Shown here: positions 55,845-64,000 of the stretch, piece after piece | How positions within the stretch are numbered: position 1 is the first letter of the stretch | Layout: each line of letters opens with the position of its first letter | Source of the DNA: Phycisphaerales bacterium | GTDB taxonomy: Bacteria; Planctomycetota; Phycisphaerae; Phycisphaerales; SM1A02 | Reading direction: 5' to 3' | NCBI GenBank assembly: GCA_022446905.1 | Contig: JAKVBT010000006.1 | Coordinates: 138,144-202,143 of the forward strand | Length of the DNA stretch: 64,000 nt | Notes under the pieces: model-generated | Told to the model about the DNA's origin: nothing | Seen by the model: the letters and a program-made list of their open reading frames with translations, nothing else | The model's database searches: none | Program-made: the position numbers and the translations under genes

Positions 55845-56435
55845 CTAGTCAGTTTGGCCTGCCCTGCGGTCCTCTGCAATCTGCTGGACCGCCTCTGGGA
55901 GCGCAAGGCACTCCTCTTCAAAGACCCGAGCAGCGAGGGTTTGGGCATCATCATTGGGTAGGACAGGACACTGTCGCTGGAGGATGGTTGGGCCGTGGTC
56001 ATAGCGTTCGTCGACGTAGTGCACCGTACAGCCCGACTCGTTCATTCCCGCGGCTAGGACAGCCTCATGGACGTGATGTCCATACATGCCAGGGCCACCG
56101 AAATCAGGAAGCAGGGCGGGATGGATGTTGATCACACGTCCATGGAGCCATGCGGGCATCGGAAGCAGCCGGAGGTAGCCGCACAGACACACCAGATCGG
56201 GCTGACGATCGTGCAGTTGCTCAAGTATCCAGTCATCGAGATCTCCATGAGTTGGTGGGGCCAGTGTTGTGAGGCCCGCATCGCGGCAGCGGGAACTGGC
56301 TGCTACCTCGGCGCGTGAGACGAGCACCGCCTCAATCGTTGCTTGTACACGACCGTCCTGAATGGCCTGCTGCAAGTTGAGCACAGTGCGGCCACCGCCA
56401 CTGGCCAGACAGACCAGTCCCAGAGGTTTGGTCAT
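55845..56435 (-). CDS. purN: Phosphoribosylglycinamide formyltransferase
   Basis: A 196-residue formyl transferase of purine synthesis (GART). LVCLASGGGRTVLNL is the N-terminal phosphate-binding block, CGYLRLLPMPAWLHGRVINIHPALLPDFGG holds the catalytic Asn-His pair in pieces, GMYGHHVHEAVL and SGCTVHYVDERYDHGP contain the conserved His and Asp. The latter is usually SGVTVHFVDEGxDxGP. Its ATG overlaps the thioesterase stop by 4 bp. It works after PurD (23.5 kb) in the same pathway. Confidence 0.95.
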   Translation of the reverse strand: MTKPLGLVCLASGGGRTVLNLQQAIQDGRVQATIEAVLVSRAEVAASSRCRDAGLTTLAPPTHGDLDDWILEQLHDRQPDLVCLCGYLRLLPMPAWLHGRVINIHPALLPDFGGPGMYGHHVHEAVLAAGMNESGCTVHYVDERYDHGPTILQRQCPVLPNDDAQTLAARVFEEECLALPEAVQQIAEDRRAGQTD

Positions 56436-56875
56436 TTGAGGTGATCCGGTGGGTCGATGGAGGGTGGGGAGTCAAATGGAATCGGTCGGGAGTTCCGATC
56501 AACGCTGACCATTGTCAGATTCGCAACGGTGACCGAGACGACTTCATTGCTTTCATATCGTTCTGCTTGAACAAACACATTGATGTTGACACTGGTGCGA
56601 CCGGGTCGAACGGTCTGGGCGTAGAGGCTGACCACATCACCGCTGAATACAGGCTGGCGAAACTCGACACCATCCATGGCCACGGTGACCCATCGATGAA
56701 GACCATATCGTTTCGCTTCATAGAAACCTGCTTGGTCAATCAGTGAGAGAATGGTGCCTCCGAAAACGGTGCCTTGGGGGTTGAGTTCACTGGGCATCAT
56801 GTGCACTCGAAGTGCTAGATTGGCGTCGGCAGGGAGGTCTTCTGGGGCACACCGATCATTGGGTCGATTGCTCAT
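56432..56875 (-). CDS. Hotdog-fold acyl-CoA thioesterase (YciA-like)
   Basis: A 147-residue single hotdog domain. MMPSELNPQGTVFGGTILSLIDQAG contains the catalytic Asn/Asp and Gly-rich block of the YciA/BFIT group. VTVAMDGVEFRQPVFSGDVVSLYAQ and GRTSVNINVFVQAER follow as expected. It hydrolyses acyl-CoA thioesters. It comes after the dxs gene with a stem-loop between them and is coupled to purN by a 4-bp overlap. Confidence 0.9.
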   Translation of the reverse strand: MSNRPNDRCAPEDLPADANLALRVHMMPSELNPQGTVFGGTILSLIDQAGFYEAKRYGLHRWVTVAMDGVEFRQPVFSGDVVSLYAQTVRPGRTSVNINVFVQAERYESNEVVSVTVANLTMVSVDRNSRPIPFDSPPSIDPPDHLK

Positions 56876-56972
56876 GTCGACATATTGCCCGGCAATGCCC
56901 GCTCTGGCAATGCCGCTGATGAAGATGTCTGCCCTGATTCGTTCAACAGAGTCAGATTGTGAAAGTCTGTCG

Positions 56973-56993
56973 GGCCGAAAGGGTGTTTCGGCC
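56973..56993 (-). terminator. Stem-loop downstream of dxs
   Basis: GGCCGAAA and TTTCGGCC form a perfect 8-bp stem with a 5-base loop, 51 bp after the dxs stop on the minus strand. No U-run follows, so termination would be partial. About 60 bp later two copies of GGCAATGCC (56891-56899 and 56906-56914) precede the thioesterase gene. Confidence 0.4.
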
Positions 56994-57043
56994 TTGAACC
57001 ACCCAGCATGGGCGGTCTCGTTGGGGGTGACAGGGGGCTGTAA

Positions 57044-58993
57044 TCAGGCGGGCTGCACTTGGACTTGGGAGGTCGTGATCACCGGCGTTTCGGTATGGGC
57101 GGCTGTGCGAATGAGATCAATCAGCCCATTGACGTCAATCCCAGCTTGGGCCAGTTGCTCGCCTCGTGAACCCTGATGGATCCAATCATCAGGGAGGCCC
57201 GCTCGGAATACCTTCGAGGTGTCCAAATGCAAATCGCTGGCAGCTTCGATCACGGCGGCGCCGAATCCGCCGGTGACTCCATGATCTTCCACAGTGATGA
57301 TCGGAATCCCTGCATTGATTAGTCGTGCGATCAGATCGCTGTCGACCGGTTTGGCAAATCGAGCATCCCAGACCTCAACATTGCACTGACCATCGAGCTG
57401 GGCGGCGGCATCCAGCGCAGTCATGGCTGTGACACCATAGGCAAGCACAGCGACGTCAGCTCGCTCCGCACTGCGTAAGCAGCGTGCTCGGCCAAGTTCA
57501 AATGGAGGACAGCCGGCGTCGTCAAGTCGGGTATCGACATCATCTCGCGGATAACGCACACAAGACAGACTTTTATCCCAAGTGCGCATGAACTCCAGAG
57601 ATGCCTGCAGACTCGCTTCGTCGATGGCGGCCATGAGAACCGCACCTGGTAGCGTCCGAAGAATGGAGATGTCACAGAAGCCATGATGCACGGCGCCATC
57701 GCCGCCGACAAGGCCAGCCCGATCTAAACACAGACGGAGTGGAAGGCCTTGTAGTGATGCCTCTTGGAAACATTGATCAAAGGCTCGCTGCAGGAAGGTT
57801 GAGTACACCGCAAAGAACGGCCGCAGGCCTGACTTGGCCATGCCAGACATCATGTCACAAGCATGTGATTCACAAATGCCCGTGTCCCAAGTGCGGTCGG
57901 GGAAGCGTTCCAATGCCTTGACGATGCCAGTGCCGTCTGGCATCGCAGCAGTGCATGCTGTGACCGTCTCATCGCGTTCCATCAGCATGCACATCGCTTC
58001 GCCGAAGGCAGTAGTGAAACTTCGTCCTCCAGACTTCACTTCGACGCGGCAGCCAGTGACAGAAAACGGCTTGGGAGAGTGGAAAGCCGTGGCGTCACCC
58101 TCTGTGTATTCAAAACCTTTGCCCTTGACGGTGTGCGCATGCAGCACCAGAGGCCGATCGACGTCCTTGACCATCGTCAGGATGTCGATCAGAGATGGCA
58201 GATCATGTCCATCAATCGGTCCGACCTGAAGCAGTCCAAACTTTTCGAACCACGGATCTTCTGTAACAGCATCTTTGGCGATTTCGCCAAGACGGTGTCC
58301 GATGTCGCGGAGTTTGCTGCCGCCAGGAAGATGTCGGCAGAGGTCCTTGGCCGATGCCTTGACGGATCGGTAAGTATCACTGACTCGAAGTCGATCGAAA
58401 TATCCCGCAACTGCGCCTTGGGGGCGCGCAATGCTCATGCCGTTGTCATTGAGTACAACCAAGAATTGACGGCCGAGTGTGCCTGCGTGATTGAGTCCTT
58501 CCATAGCGACGCCATTGACAATGCTTGCGTCGCCAATAAAGGCGACAGCGCGACGTCCACTGGGATTTTCAGGAGACCAGCCTTCGCCACGGATCGTGTC
58601 ACCTCGGGCCATACCAGTGGCCGTCGAGATTGCGGTGCCTGCATGGCCGACCATGAACAGGTCGTAATCGCTTTCATTTGGATCGGGGAAGCCGCCCATG
58701 CCATCACGTTGGCGCAAACGATCAAGCAGATTGAGGCGGCCGGTCATGAGTTTGTGTGGATAGCACTGGTGACCAACATCGAACAGCAGCCGATCATGCG
58801 AGAAATCGAACACACGGTGCAAGGCGATGAACAACTCCACCACACCGAGATTGGGTGCGAGGTGCCCTCCAGATTTTTGGACCTGCTCGCAGATCACGTG
58901 CCGGATCTCGGCGGCCAGAGTTGGCAACTGATCAAGATCCAGTGCCTTGACATCGGCCGGCGAGGTGATGCCGGGAAGCAGTTCGAGGTGCAT
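57044..58993 (-). CDS. dxs: 1-deoxy-D-xylulose-5-phosphate synthase
   Basis: ATG 58993 is chosen for AGGAG 6 bases upstream, giving 649 residues (the frame is open to 59059). DXS condenses pyruvate and glyceraldehyde-3-phosphate with thiamine diphosphate, the first MEP-pathway step. Key blocks are GGHLAPNLGVVELFIALH, VGHQCYPHKLMTGR, GHAGTAISTATGMA, FIGDASIVNGVAMEGLNHAG (ThDP Mg motif), DNGMSIA and PVHHGFCD-like AVHHGFCDIS. The blocks are intact. It is encoded 76 bp after the polyprenyl synthase on the same strand. Confidence 0.96.
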   Translation of the reverse strand: MHLELLPGITSPADVKALDLDQLPTLAAEIRHVICEQVQKSGGHLAPNLGVVELFIALHRVFDFSHDRLLFDVGHQCYPHKLMTGRLNLLDRLRQRDGMGGFPDPNESDYDLFMVGHAGTAISTATGMARGDTIRGEGWSPENPSGRRAVAFIGDASIVNGVAMEGLNHAGTLGRQFLVVLNDNGMSIARPQGAVAGYFDRLRVSDTYRSVKASAKDLCRHLPGGSKLRDIGHRLGEIAKDAVTEDPWFEKFGLLQVGPIDGHDLPSLIDILTMVKDVDRPLVLHAHTVKGKGFEYTEGDATAFHSPKPFSVTGCRVEVKSGGRSFTTAFGEAMCMLMERDETVTACTAAMPDGTGIVKALERFPDRTWDTGICESHACDMMSGMAKSGLRPFFAVYSTFLQRAFDQCFQEASLQGLPLRLCLDRAGLVGGDGAVHHGFCDISILRTLPGAVLMAAIDEASLQASLEFMRTWDKSLSCVRYPRDDVDTRLDDAGCPPFELGRARCLRSAERADVAVLAYGVTAMTALDAAAQLDGQCNVEVWDARFAKPVDSDLIARLINAGIPIITVEDHGVTGGFGAAVIEAASDLHLDTSKVFRAGLPDDWIHQGSRGEQLAQAGIDVNGLIDLIRTAAHTETPVITTSQVQVQPA

Positions 58994-59069
58994 GTCGGTC
59001 TCCTGAGCCCGTGTTCGGGAACGGCGAAAGTGTATCAATGAAGCTTGATTTGGCCTCACTCAAACTGGA

Positions 59070-59984
59070 TTAACGGGTGCGAATGGCCATGAATTTGGCC
59101 AGAACGGCTAGGTCATCCGCTGCGTTGCCCAGAGGTGACAGGGCTTCAATGGCTTCTTGGAGCAGCCGTTCGACCTGCTCATGGCAGGCATCGATGCCGA
59201 GCACCTCCGGATAAGTCAGTTTGCCTAGATCAGCATCCTTCCCGGTTGCTTTGCCGACATGTTCTGCGGATTGGGTGACATCAATGAGATCATCTACGAT
59301 CTGGAACATTAGCCCCATGGCATCGCCATAGTTGGTCAGCGCCCGCATGGTGTCTGTTTCAGCATTTCCACAGATGGCACCCATGCGGCAGGCGCATCGG
59401 ATCAGCGCGCCAGTCTTATTCTGATGCACCAGTTGCACTTGCTCGATGGCAGATCGTTCTTCCGGAAGCCCGCCAAGCGTGTCGTAGACTTGGCCAGCGA
59501 CCATATCGGTGGTGCTGCGTGCGAGCTCGTCGACTAGCGCGATGCGTTTTTCGGCGGAAAGATCAGCCTTGGCCAGTTCGGCGAAGGCCATTGTCAGCGT
59601 TAAGTCCCCGGCCAGAATGGCCATCGCTTCACCAGAGTGCACATGGAGCGTCGGGCGATTGCGGCGGAGTAGGTCATTGTCCAGTGCCGGGAGGTCGTCA
59701 TGGATCAGGCTGAAGCAGTGCACCAATTCCAGTGCTCCAGCCGCAGGCAATGCCTGTTCGACCTGTCCTCCTACACAGCGGCATGACATAAGGACCAATA
59801 CCGGGCGTAGCCGTTTGCCGCCGCTGAGGACGCTGTAACGACCAGCTTCAGCCAAATTTGCCGGGAGGCCGGACCAATCGATGCCATGATCCAACCAGGC
59901 ATCAATGGTGTCATTGAACTCCTTGAGGATCACCTCTCCGGATCTGTCCGCTAGGTCATTGTGCATCGTCTTGATCTCTCGCAT
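59070..59984 (-). CDS. Polyprenyl diphosphate synthase (IspA-like, FPP or GGPP synthase)
   Basis: A 304-residue trans-prenyltransferase (ATG 59966 would trim six residues). The first Asp-rich motif is HDDLPALDNDLLRRNRPTLH and the second is FQIVDDLIDVT, both binding Mg-diphosphate. SLIHDDLPALDND has the two extra residues (DDxxxxD type) of bacterial FPPS. LSGGKRLRPVL is the substrate-binding block. The product chain length is probably C15 or C20. The order with dxs just after it is a classic isoprenoid operon. Confidence 0.92.
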   Translation of the reverse strand: MREIKTMHNDLADRSGEVILKEFNDTIDAWLDHGIDWSGLPANLAEAGRYSVLSGGKRLRPVLVLMSCRCVGGQVEQALPAAGALELVHCFSLIHDDLPALDNDLLRRNRPTLHVHSGEAMAILAGDLTLTMAFAELAKADLSAEKRIALVDELARSTTDMVAGQVYDTLGGLPEERSAIEQVQLVHQNKTGALIRCACRMGAICGNAETDTMRALTNYGDAMGLMFQIVDDLIDVTQSAEHVGKATGKDADLGKLTYPEVLGIDACHEQVERLLQEAIEALSPLGNAADDLAVLAKFMAIRTR

Positions 59985-60022
59985 CCCGTGCCGGAGTGCC
60001 CAACCTCCTACTATAGCCCGTC

Positions 60023-60700
60023 ATGTTGGCAACGACCTCCGAGATGATGGTGCAGGCAGCAGGAGCAGGCGGCTGGGCGGACTCGCTTGGCTCATTGTTG
60101 ACACGTGGCGGCTACGTCATGATTCCGCTCCTCGCCCTCAGTGTTGTGACGATCGCCCTGATCGTGGAACGGCTCATCTTCTGGATTGCCGTTAATGGCA
60201 AGACTTCGCTGCGACGACTGGGCCGACTCAATCAAGCGCTTCGCACTGGTGATGGAGCGCTCGTGCAAGGCCTCGTGTCTGATGATCAAACGCCTTATGG
60301 CTGTGTGGCCAGGCGACTCGTAGAAGAGGGTGCCAATGATGCAGTTGCTTTGGAGGTGGTCGAAGATCAGCGTGGGCGGCTCGATCGGTACTTGGTGACC
60401 ATGTCGACCATTATCACAGCGGCCCCGTTGCTTGGCATTCTCGGCACGGTCATTGGCATCATTCAGAGTTTTGAATTGCTCGGAGGACAATCAACCTTGA
60501 CGGATCCTACCGAGGTCGCCGGAGGTATTGCCGCTGCGCTTTTGACAACAGCATTCGGTTTGATTGTTGCGCTTGTCACGCTGTTTCCGTACATGTCATT
60601 CCGAGGCCAGTCCAATCGGGCAATGGGTCGACTAGAGGCCTTGGTAGCTGCAGCGCAAGAAGGTGAGCAGCGACGAACTGGGCATGGGGACACGCCATAA
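60023..60700 (+). CDS. MotA/TolQ/ExbB proton-channel family protein
   Basis: A 225-residue inner-membrane protein with a first helix near residues 32-55, and two later helices in the conserved core LVTMSTIITAAPLLGILGTV and TTAFGLIVALVTLFPYMSF. Family members form pentameric proton channels that energise outer-membrane or flagellar machines with an ExbD/TolR/MotB partner. No such partner is next to it. The ATG at 60023 has no Shine-Dalgarno sequence and follows a TACTAT -10-like element by 8 bp, so it might be leaderless. Its stop overlaps the next ATG (TAATG). Confidence 0.88.
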   Translation: MLATTSEMMVQAAGAGGWADSLGSLLTRGGYVMIPLLALSVVTIALIVERLIFWIAVNGKTSLRRLGRLNQALRTGDGALVQGLVSDDQTPYGCVARRLVEEGANDAVALEVVEDQRGRLDRYLVTMSTIITAAPLLGILGTVIGIIQSFELLGGQSTLTDPTEVAGGIAAALLTTAFGLIVALVTLFPYMSFRGQSNRAMGRLEALVAAAQEGEQRRTGHGDTP

Positions 60701-61905
60701 TGTGGCTTGTCGCTTCGATCCTTGCGCTGACATCGGTTTCTGATGATGCTTGGATTCGCTCGCAGTGGACTGATCAGCATGGGCAGTTGGAAGTGGCGGC
60801 CCGTCGCTATGAGCCGGCCGATGCACAGACCGAGCAGCCGGCTGTCTGGCTCATTGGCGTGACCCACATTGGCGATGCGGCGTTCTACTCCGCATTGGAA
60901 GACCTGATGGATGGGATGGATGTGGTGATTTACGAATCTGTCCTTCCTCCCGGCGGGACACCGCCACAGCTTGAAAACGAGGGGAAACGTTCTGAAGCTA
61001 CGTTGGCAACGGCCAAGTTGCTGGCTTCGCTGTACGCCGGTTCAGAGCCCTCTGACATGTCTACATGGACCCATGCACATCAGGCACTCAGCCAACGGGA
61101 TGCACGCTTGGGCAATATGGCAAGGGATCTGTCTCGAGACGGTTGGGGTGTTCCATGGCACTTTGTTCATGATCCCGAGGGAGTAGTCTGGATCGAGTCA
61201 TGGGGCGCTGATGCCCAGCCGGGCGGCAAGGATGATTCCACGGATATTCGTGTAGTTGTGCCTGCAGAAAGTCCCGAAGAAGATCATGGTGAGTTGCAGC
61301 GCAAGCTCGGCGATATGTTGGATCTTTCCTTTCAACTCGATGCGCTGAACTACGGGGATCCACGCTGGGTCCCCGGTGACCTTCGCATGGACCAAGTCGC
61401 TGCAGCGTTTGAGGATCGAGGCGAATCAGTGCAGGAGCTCACAGGCCTGATGTCTGGCACTGGCTTTGCTGGGCGCATGGTGCACGGCATGGTCGAGGCC
61501 ATGCCGATGATCGATGCGATGTTTGGAGGTCGCGTCGTCGACACGTTCCATGTCGTCCTGATCGAAATGCTTGGCCAGGAATCGCTCGTGGAAGGCGCTT
61601 TGAGTGTGTACGGCGACACGTTTCGTGAGGTCATCATCGATCTGCGGAATGAGGCGGCATTAGCTGCTATGGACCGTGCTGTGTTTGAGCGAGCCGATGT
61701 GGCGGAGGTTGGCGTGCTCTATGGCGGTGGTCATATGGCCCATATGGCCCAACTGATGCAGGGACCGAGGAACTACCAATTAGTTGAGACCCGCTGGTTT
61801 CCTGCAATCACATTTGACGTGAATGCCTCGCCTCTGTCCGCGATGGAAGTCGCCATGCTGCGCAACTGGTTCGGGGCCATGGGCGCACGGATGTTTGCCC
61901 AATAG
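60700..61905 (+). CDS. TraB/PrgY (TIKI/GumN-like) superfamily protein
   Basis: A 401-residue protein with a short hydrophobic N-terminus (MWLVASILALTSV) that could be a signal peptide. The superfamily motif at the first strand is VWLIGVTHIGDAAFY (His56), with VIYES (Glu79) and a C-terminal GGGHMAHMAQLM. The TIKI-type members are metal-dependent proteases, and these blocks match the GxxH and E positions. The rest is less conserved, with a long acidic helix-rich middle. It starts within the stop codon of the ExbB-type gene, so the pair is translated together. Proteolytic activity is inferred. Confidence 0.7.
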   Translation: MWLVASILALTSVSDDAWIRSQWTDQHGQLEVAARRYEPADAQTEQPAVWLIGVTHIGDAAFYSALEDLMDGMDVVIYESVLPPGGTPPQLENEGKRSEATLATAKLLASLYAGSEPSDMSTWTHAHQALSQRDARLGNMARDLSRDGWGVPWHFVHDPEGVVWIESWGADAQPGGKDDSTDIRVVVPAESPEEDHGELQRKLGDMLDLSFQLDALNYGDPRWVPGDLRMDQVAAAFEDRGESVQELTGLMSGTGFAGRMVHGMVEAMPMIDAMFGGRVVDTFHVVLIEMLGQESLVEGALSVYGDTFREVIIDLRNEAALAAMDRAVFERADVAEVGVLYGGGHMAHMAQLMQGPRNYQLVETRWFPAITFDVNASPLSAMEVAMLRNWFGAMGARMFAQ

Positions 61906-61910
61906 GCCAA

Positions 61911-62840
61911 CTACTCAGCTTCGTGTGTGAAGTCACGAGTAGGGATCTCGTTGATTTCGCGGGCCCCATCAATCCATTTGCTCTGGTCACCAAACGACTC
62001 GATGCCCAGCGCCTTGGTGTGGCCATCGCCGTGGTACACGGGGGCTTTGTCAGTGCCGCGTCCGGTTGGCGCGGCAGCACCTGCACTCATCCCTTGAATC
62101 TGACCTGGCACGGGCGCACTCCATTGTTCCTCATCAGCGAGAAAGCGTGGGGTCACTTCAAACCACGGGTTGAATTCAGTTGAGTCCATCCGCACAGAAC
62201 CAGGCTCCTCAAAGCGATGGCCTTGCGTGAAGACAATGACTTCACTGGGGCGGCGAAAGCGCGAGCGTGAATCGACGACCAAATTCGCATACTGGCGAAC
62301 GCCCAGTCGCGCTTTGACAAATGCTGGGGTTGGATTCGGGCGGTCTGGTTCGATGCGGATATGCCCGCCTACATACCACCCGTTGTATGCATAGGCTGGT
62401 TCATAGGCAATCTCCTGGGCAATGTCCACGTCATCGCTATAGGGAGCATCCGGGTTCAATGAAGCGCTCCGAAGCAGGGTCAGATCTTGGTCGAGGTAGG
62501 GAACCAGATGCCATGTCCACGGTCCGGCAATATTCGGTTCGGCAGTTGAGAATGTCGGGGCCGGAGGGATAGGTCGCATGTCGGGATAAGCCAAGTACAA
62601 CTTGTGCCATGATTGCGCTTCGGGCGTGATGAAACCGGGAACAAATCGGTCAAGGTGATCAACGGAATACTGTTCCCAAGCAAGTCCAAGCTGACGGACA
62701 TTGCTTGATGCTTCTGATTGTCTTGCAGCGCGGCCAGCAACACTTACGGCAGCGAGTGAGAGTGCCAGCAGCAGGCCAATGATTCCCAGAACGACAAGTA
62801 ACTCAACGAGCGTGAAGCCACGACCTGATCGTGAGTTCAT
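61911..62840 (-). CDS. Type II secretion pseudopilin-like protein
   Basis: A 309-residue protein with a prepilin N-terminus: GRGFTLVELLVVLGIIG, with cleavage after the Gly before FTLVELL and a long hydrophobic helix. The following region, up to residue 309, resembles the DUF1559-type planctomycete pseudopilins, including the late HGDGHTKALGI block that stands where others have a 'H-x-G-x-ADGH' ending. Such proteins are processed by PilD-type peptidase and form pseudopili or surface layers. ATG 62840 overlaps the ispG stop by 4 bp. Confidence 0.82.
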   Translation of the reverse strand: MNSRSGRGFTLVELLVVLGIIGLLLALSLAAVSVAGRAARQSEASSNVRQLGLAWEQYSVDHLDRFVPGFITPEAQSWHKLYLAYPDMRPIPPAPTFSTAEPNIAGPWTWHLVPYLDQDLTLLRSASLNPDAPYSDDVDIAQEIAYEPAYAYNGWYVGGHIRIEPDRPNPTPAFVKARLGVRQYANLVVDSRSRFRRPSEVIVFTQGHRFEEPGSVRMDSTEFNPWFEVTPRFLADEEQWSAPVPGQIQGMSAGAAAPTGRGTDKAPVYHGDGHTKALGIESFGDQSKWIDGAREINEIPTRDFTHEAE

Positions 62841-64000
62841 GACTCCCCGACCGTAATCTGCTCAACCTCACCGGCCGCGATGCGTTCAGCGCCGCTACCG
62901 AGGGCTCCAATGGGATCAGGGGGCACGATTTCCACCGACTTTTCGCCGAGTTTGGCTTCGCCAGAACGGACCCGCTCTTGGAAGGCCAGACACTCTTGGA
63001 GAAGACGGTCAAGGATTTCCTCTTCTGGAACGTTGGCGACACGTTCCCCTTGAACATAGATGATGCCACGGCGATCTCCGGCAAAGATGGCGATATCGGC
63101 GCCCTCTGCTTCGCCAGGTCCATTCACCACGCAGCCCATGACAGCCACTTTCATAGGTACTTCGACTTCGTCAGCAAGCCGCGAGCGGACCTCTTGTACC
63201 AGCGTGAACAAGTCCACCTGGATACGCCCACAGGTTGGGCATGCAATCAGTTCGGCGCCTTTCCGCTCACGTAGTCCCAGCGACCAGAGCATTTCTAGGC
63301 CATCTTCAACTTCATAGATCGGATCGCTTGCATAGCTGATCCGTAGCGTGTCGCCGATGCCTTCAGCCAGCAGCGTCCCCAGCGCCACGACACTGCGAAT
63401 GCTCCCGGTTTCGCGTGGCCCGGCATGAGTGACACCTAGATGCAAGGGATAGTCAAACCGTTTTGAAATCTCCCGGTAGGTTTCGATCGCGAGACGGGCA
63501 TCCATGGACTTGGCGCTGATGCACACGTCGTGGAAGTCACGCGCTTCGAAGATTTCCATGTACTCTTCAAGTTTGGCGATCATGAGGGCCATGAGGTGTC
63601 CCTGTTGGTGATCGGCAAAGAACTTGCCGAGTTCTTCCATGCGGCGCTGTTTGTCTTTGCGCTCGATGATCGATCCTTCATTCACGCCGACGCGAATTGG
63701 AATGCCTCGCTCCGCGCAAGCATCGATGACGGCATTGACTTGATCGCGATCCGAGATATTGCCAGGGTTCAGTCGAATCTTGTGGATTCCGGCTTCGACG
63801 GCTTCTAATGCACGTTGATAGTGAAAGTGCACATCTGCGACGATGGGTACTTGGGTCTGAGCAAGAATTTCGGGGAGGGCCTCGGTGTCAGCCCGCTTAG
63901 GGACTGCGACACGGACAATGTCCGCTCCAGCAGCCGCCAACCGATTGATTTCAGCCACACAGGCGTCGATCTCATAGGTGTACCCAGACGTCATGGTCTG
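62837..64000 (-). CDS. ispG: 4-hydroxy-3-methylbut-2-en-1-yl diphosphate synthase, C-terminal part (cut by window edge)
   Basis: The gene runs off the right edge, and the visible part covers 387 residues. IspG is a 4Fe-4S enzyme of the MEP pathway that reduces methylerythritol cyclodiphosphate. The first visible residues read QTMTSGYTYEID, matching the QSMTNT block of the family start. IVADVHFHYQRALEAVEAG, KIRLNPGNI, LGVTHAGPRET and ACPTCGR and MGCVVNGPGE supply the substrate and cluster cysteines. The C-terminal extension after about residue 325 is charged. With dxs and the polyprenyl synthase it completes three isoprenoid steps within this window. It is coupled to a pseudopilin gene. Confidence 0.95.
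   Translation of the reverse strand, partial: QTMTSGYTYEIDACVAEINRLAAAGADIVRVAVPKRADTEALPEILAQTQVPIVADVHFHYQRALEAVEAGIHKIRLNPGNISDRDQVNAVIDACAERGIPIRVGVNEGSIIERKDKQRRMEELGKFFADHQQGHLMALMIAKLEEYMEIFEARDFHDVCISAKSMDARLAIETYREISKRFDYPLHLGVTHAGPRETGSIRSVVALGTLLAEGIGDTLRISYASDPIYEVEDGLEMLWSLGLRERKGAELIACPTCGRIQVDLFTLVQEVRSRLADEVEVPMKVAVMGCVVNGPGEAEGADIAIFAGDRRGIIYVQGERVANVPEEEILDRLLQECLAFQERVRSGEAKLGEKSVEIVPPDPIGALGSGAERIAAGEVEQITVGES

Noticed and set aside
58079-59041. Long plus-strand reading frame of 320 codons
   Set aside because: It lies wholly antisense to dxs, whose motifs are unmistakable. Its product is rich in residues expected from reverse reading of a coding strand and shows no family motif.

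Overview
The window reads as a chromosomal housekeeping stretch of a planctomycete, most likely of the class Phycisphaerae. This is an inference from gene content, because no rRNA gene is present. The supporting signs are a giant secreted protein with Cys-rich GxCC repeats that ends in a dockerin-like Asp-rich tail closing in ENWG, a secreted DUF1573-ankyrin protein, a pseudopilin with a FTLVELL leader, a DUF2617-like protein, and a GldA/GldG/DUF4340 cassette. GC content looks moderately high. Coding density is high and genes lie on both strands. Many same-strand neighbours overlap by 4 bp (ATGA or GTGA), which suggests translational coupling. No insertion sequence, prophage, CRISPR array or conventional defence island was found.

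Layout. 1-3.4 kb: minus-strand homocysteine S-methyltransferase fragment, secreted endonuclease/exonuclease/phosphatase-fold protein, membrane proteins and a DUF2617-like protein. 3.5-6.2 kb: a type-4-like uracil-DNA glycosylase that lacks most Fe-S cysteines, then D-aminoacyl-tRNA deacylase coupled to a MEMO-family protein. 6.4-12 kb: DUF1573-ankyrin protein, M32 carboxypeptidase, HtrA protease and AnmK. 12-18.4 kb: UDP-glucuronate decarboxylase, recA with two direct-repeat operator candidates, tRNA-Leu(CAG), cysteine desulfurase, tRNA-Lys(CTT), a cold-shock-like protein, an RsmB/NOP RNA methyltransferase and a class II glutamine amidotransferase. 18.5-23.2 kb: the 1568-residue secreted protein. 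23.2-31.6 kb: purD, uvrB, gcvH, a TIM-barrel protein, then the packed run cmk-plsC-cation/proton antiporter. 31.6-37.1 kb: PutA, PrmC and a GAF-receiver protein. 37.2-42.2 kb: ABC ATPase, permease-GldG fusion and DUF4340 protein. 42.1-49.4 kb: ribD, fusA, an RNase HII-like protein, gamma-glutamyltransferase and mnmA. 49.5-56.9 kb: class I aldolase, a P1B-type ATPase with a CPG motif, gpsA, then HPr, EIIA-Ntr-like protein, HPF, DUF502, purN and a thioesterase. 57-64 kb: dxs and a polyprenyl synthase, a lone ExbB/TolQ-type channel coupled to a TraB/TIKI-like protein, and ispG coupled to a pseudopilin.

Functional links. Isoprenoid synthesis is represented three times (dxs, ispA-like, ispG). Sulfur transfer is covered by cysteine desulfurase and MnmA. 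DNA repair is covered by UDG, RecA and UvrB. Purine synthesis is covered by PurD and PurN. HPr, EIIA-Ntr-like protein and HPF form a regulatory PTS/ribosome hibernation cluster with no sugar permease nearby.

No complete novel system is obvious. The strongest leads are the recA upstream GAAY-N7-GAAY elements, the CPG-motif P-type ATPase, the Fe-S-cysteine-depleted uracil-DNA glycosylase, the giant GxCC repeat protein, the receiver protein with a histidine-less kinase remnant, and the RNase HII-like protein with GYG in place of GRG.
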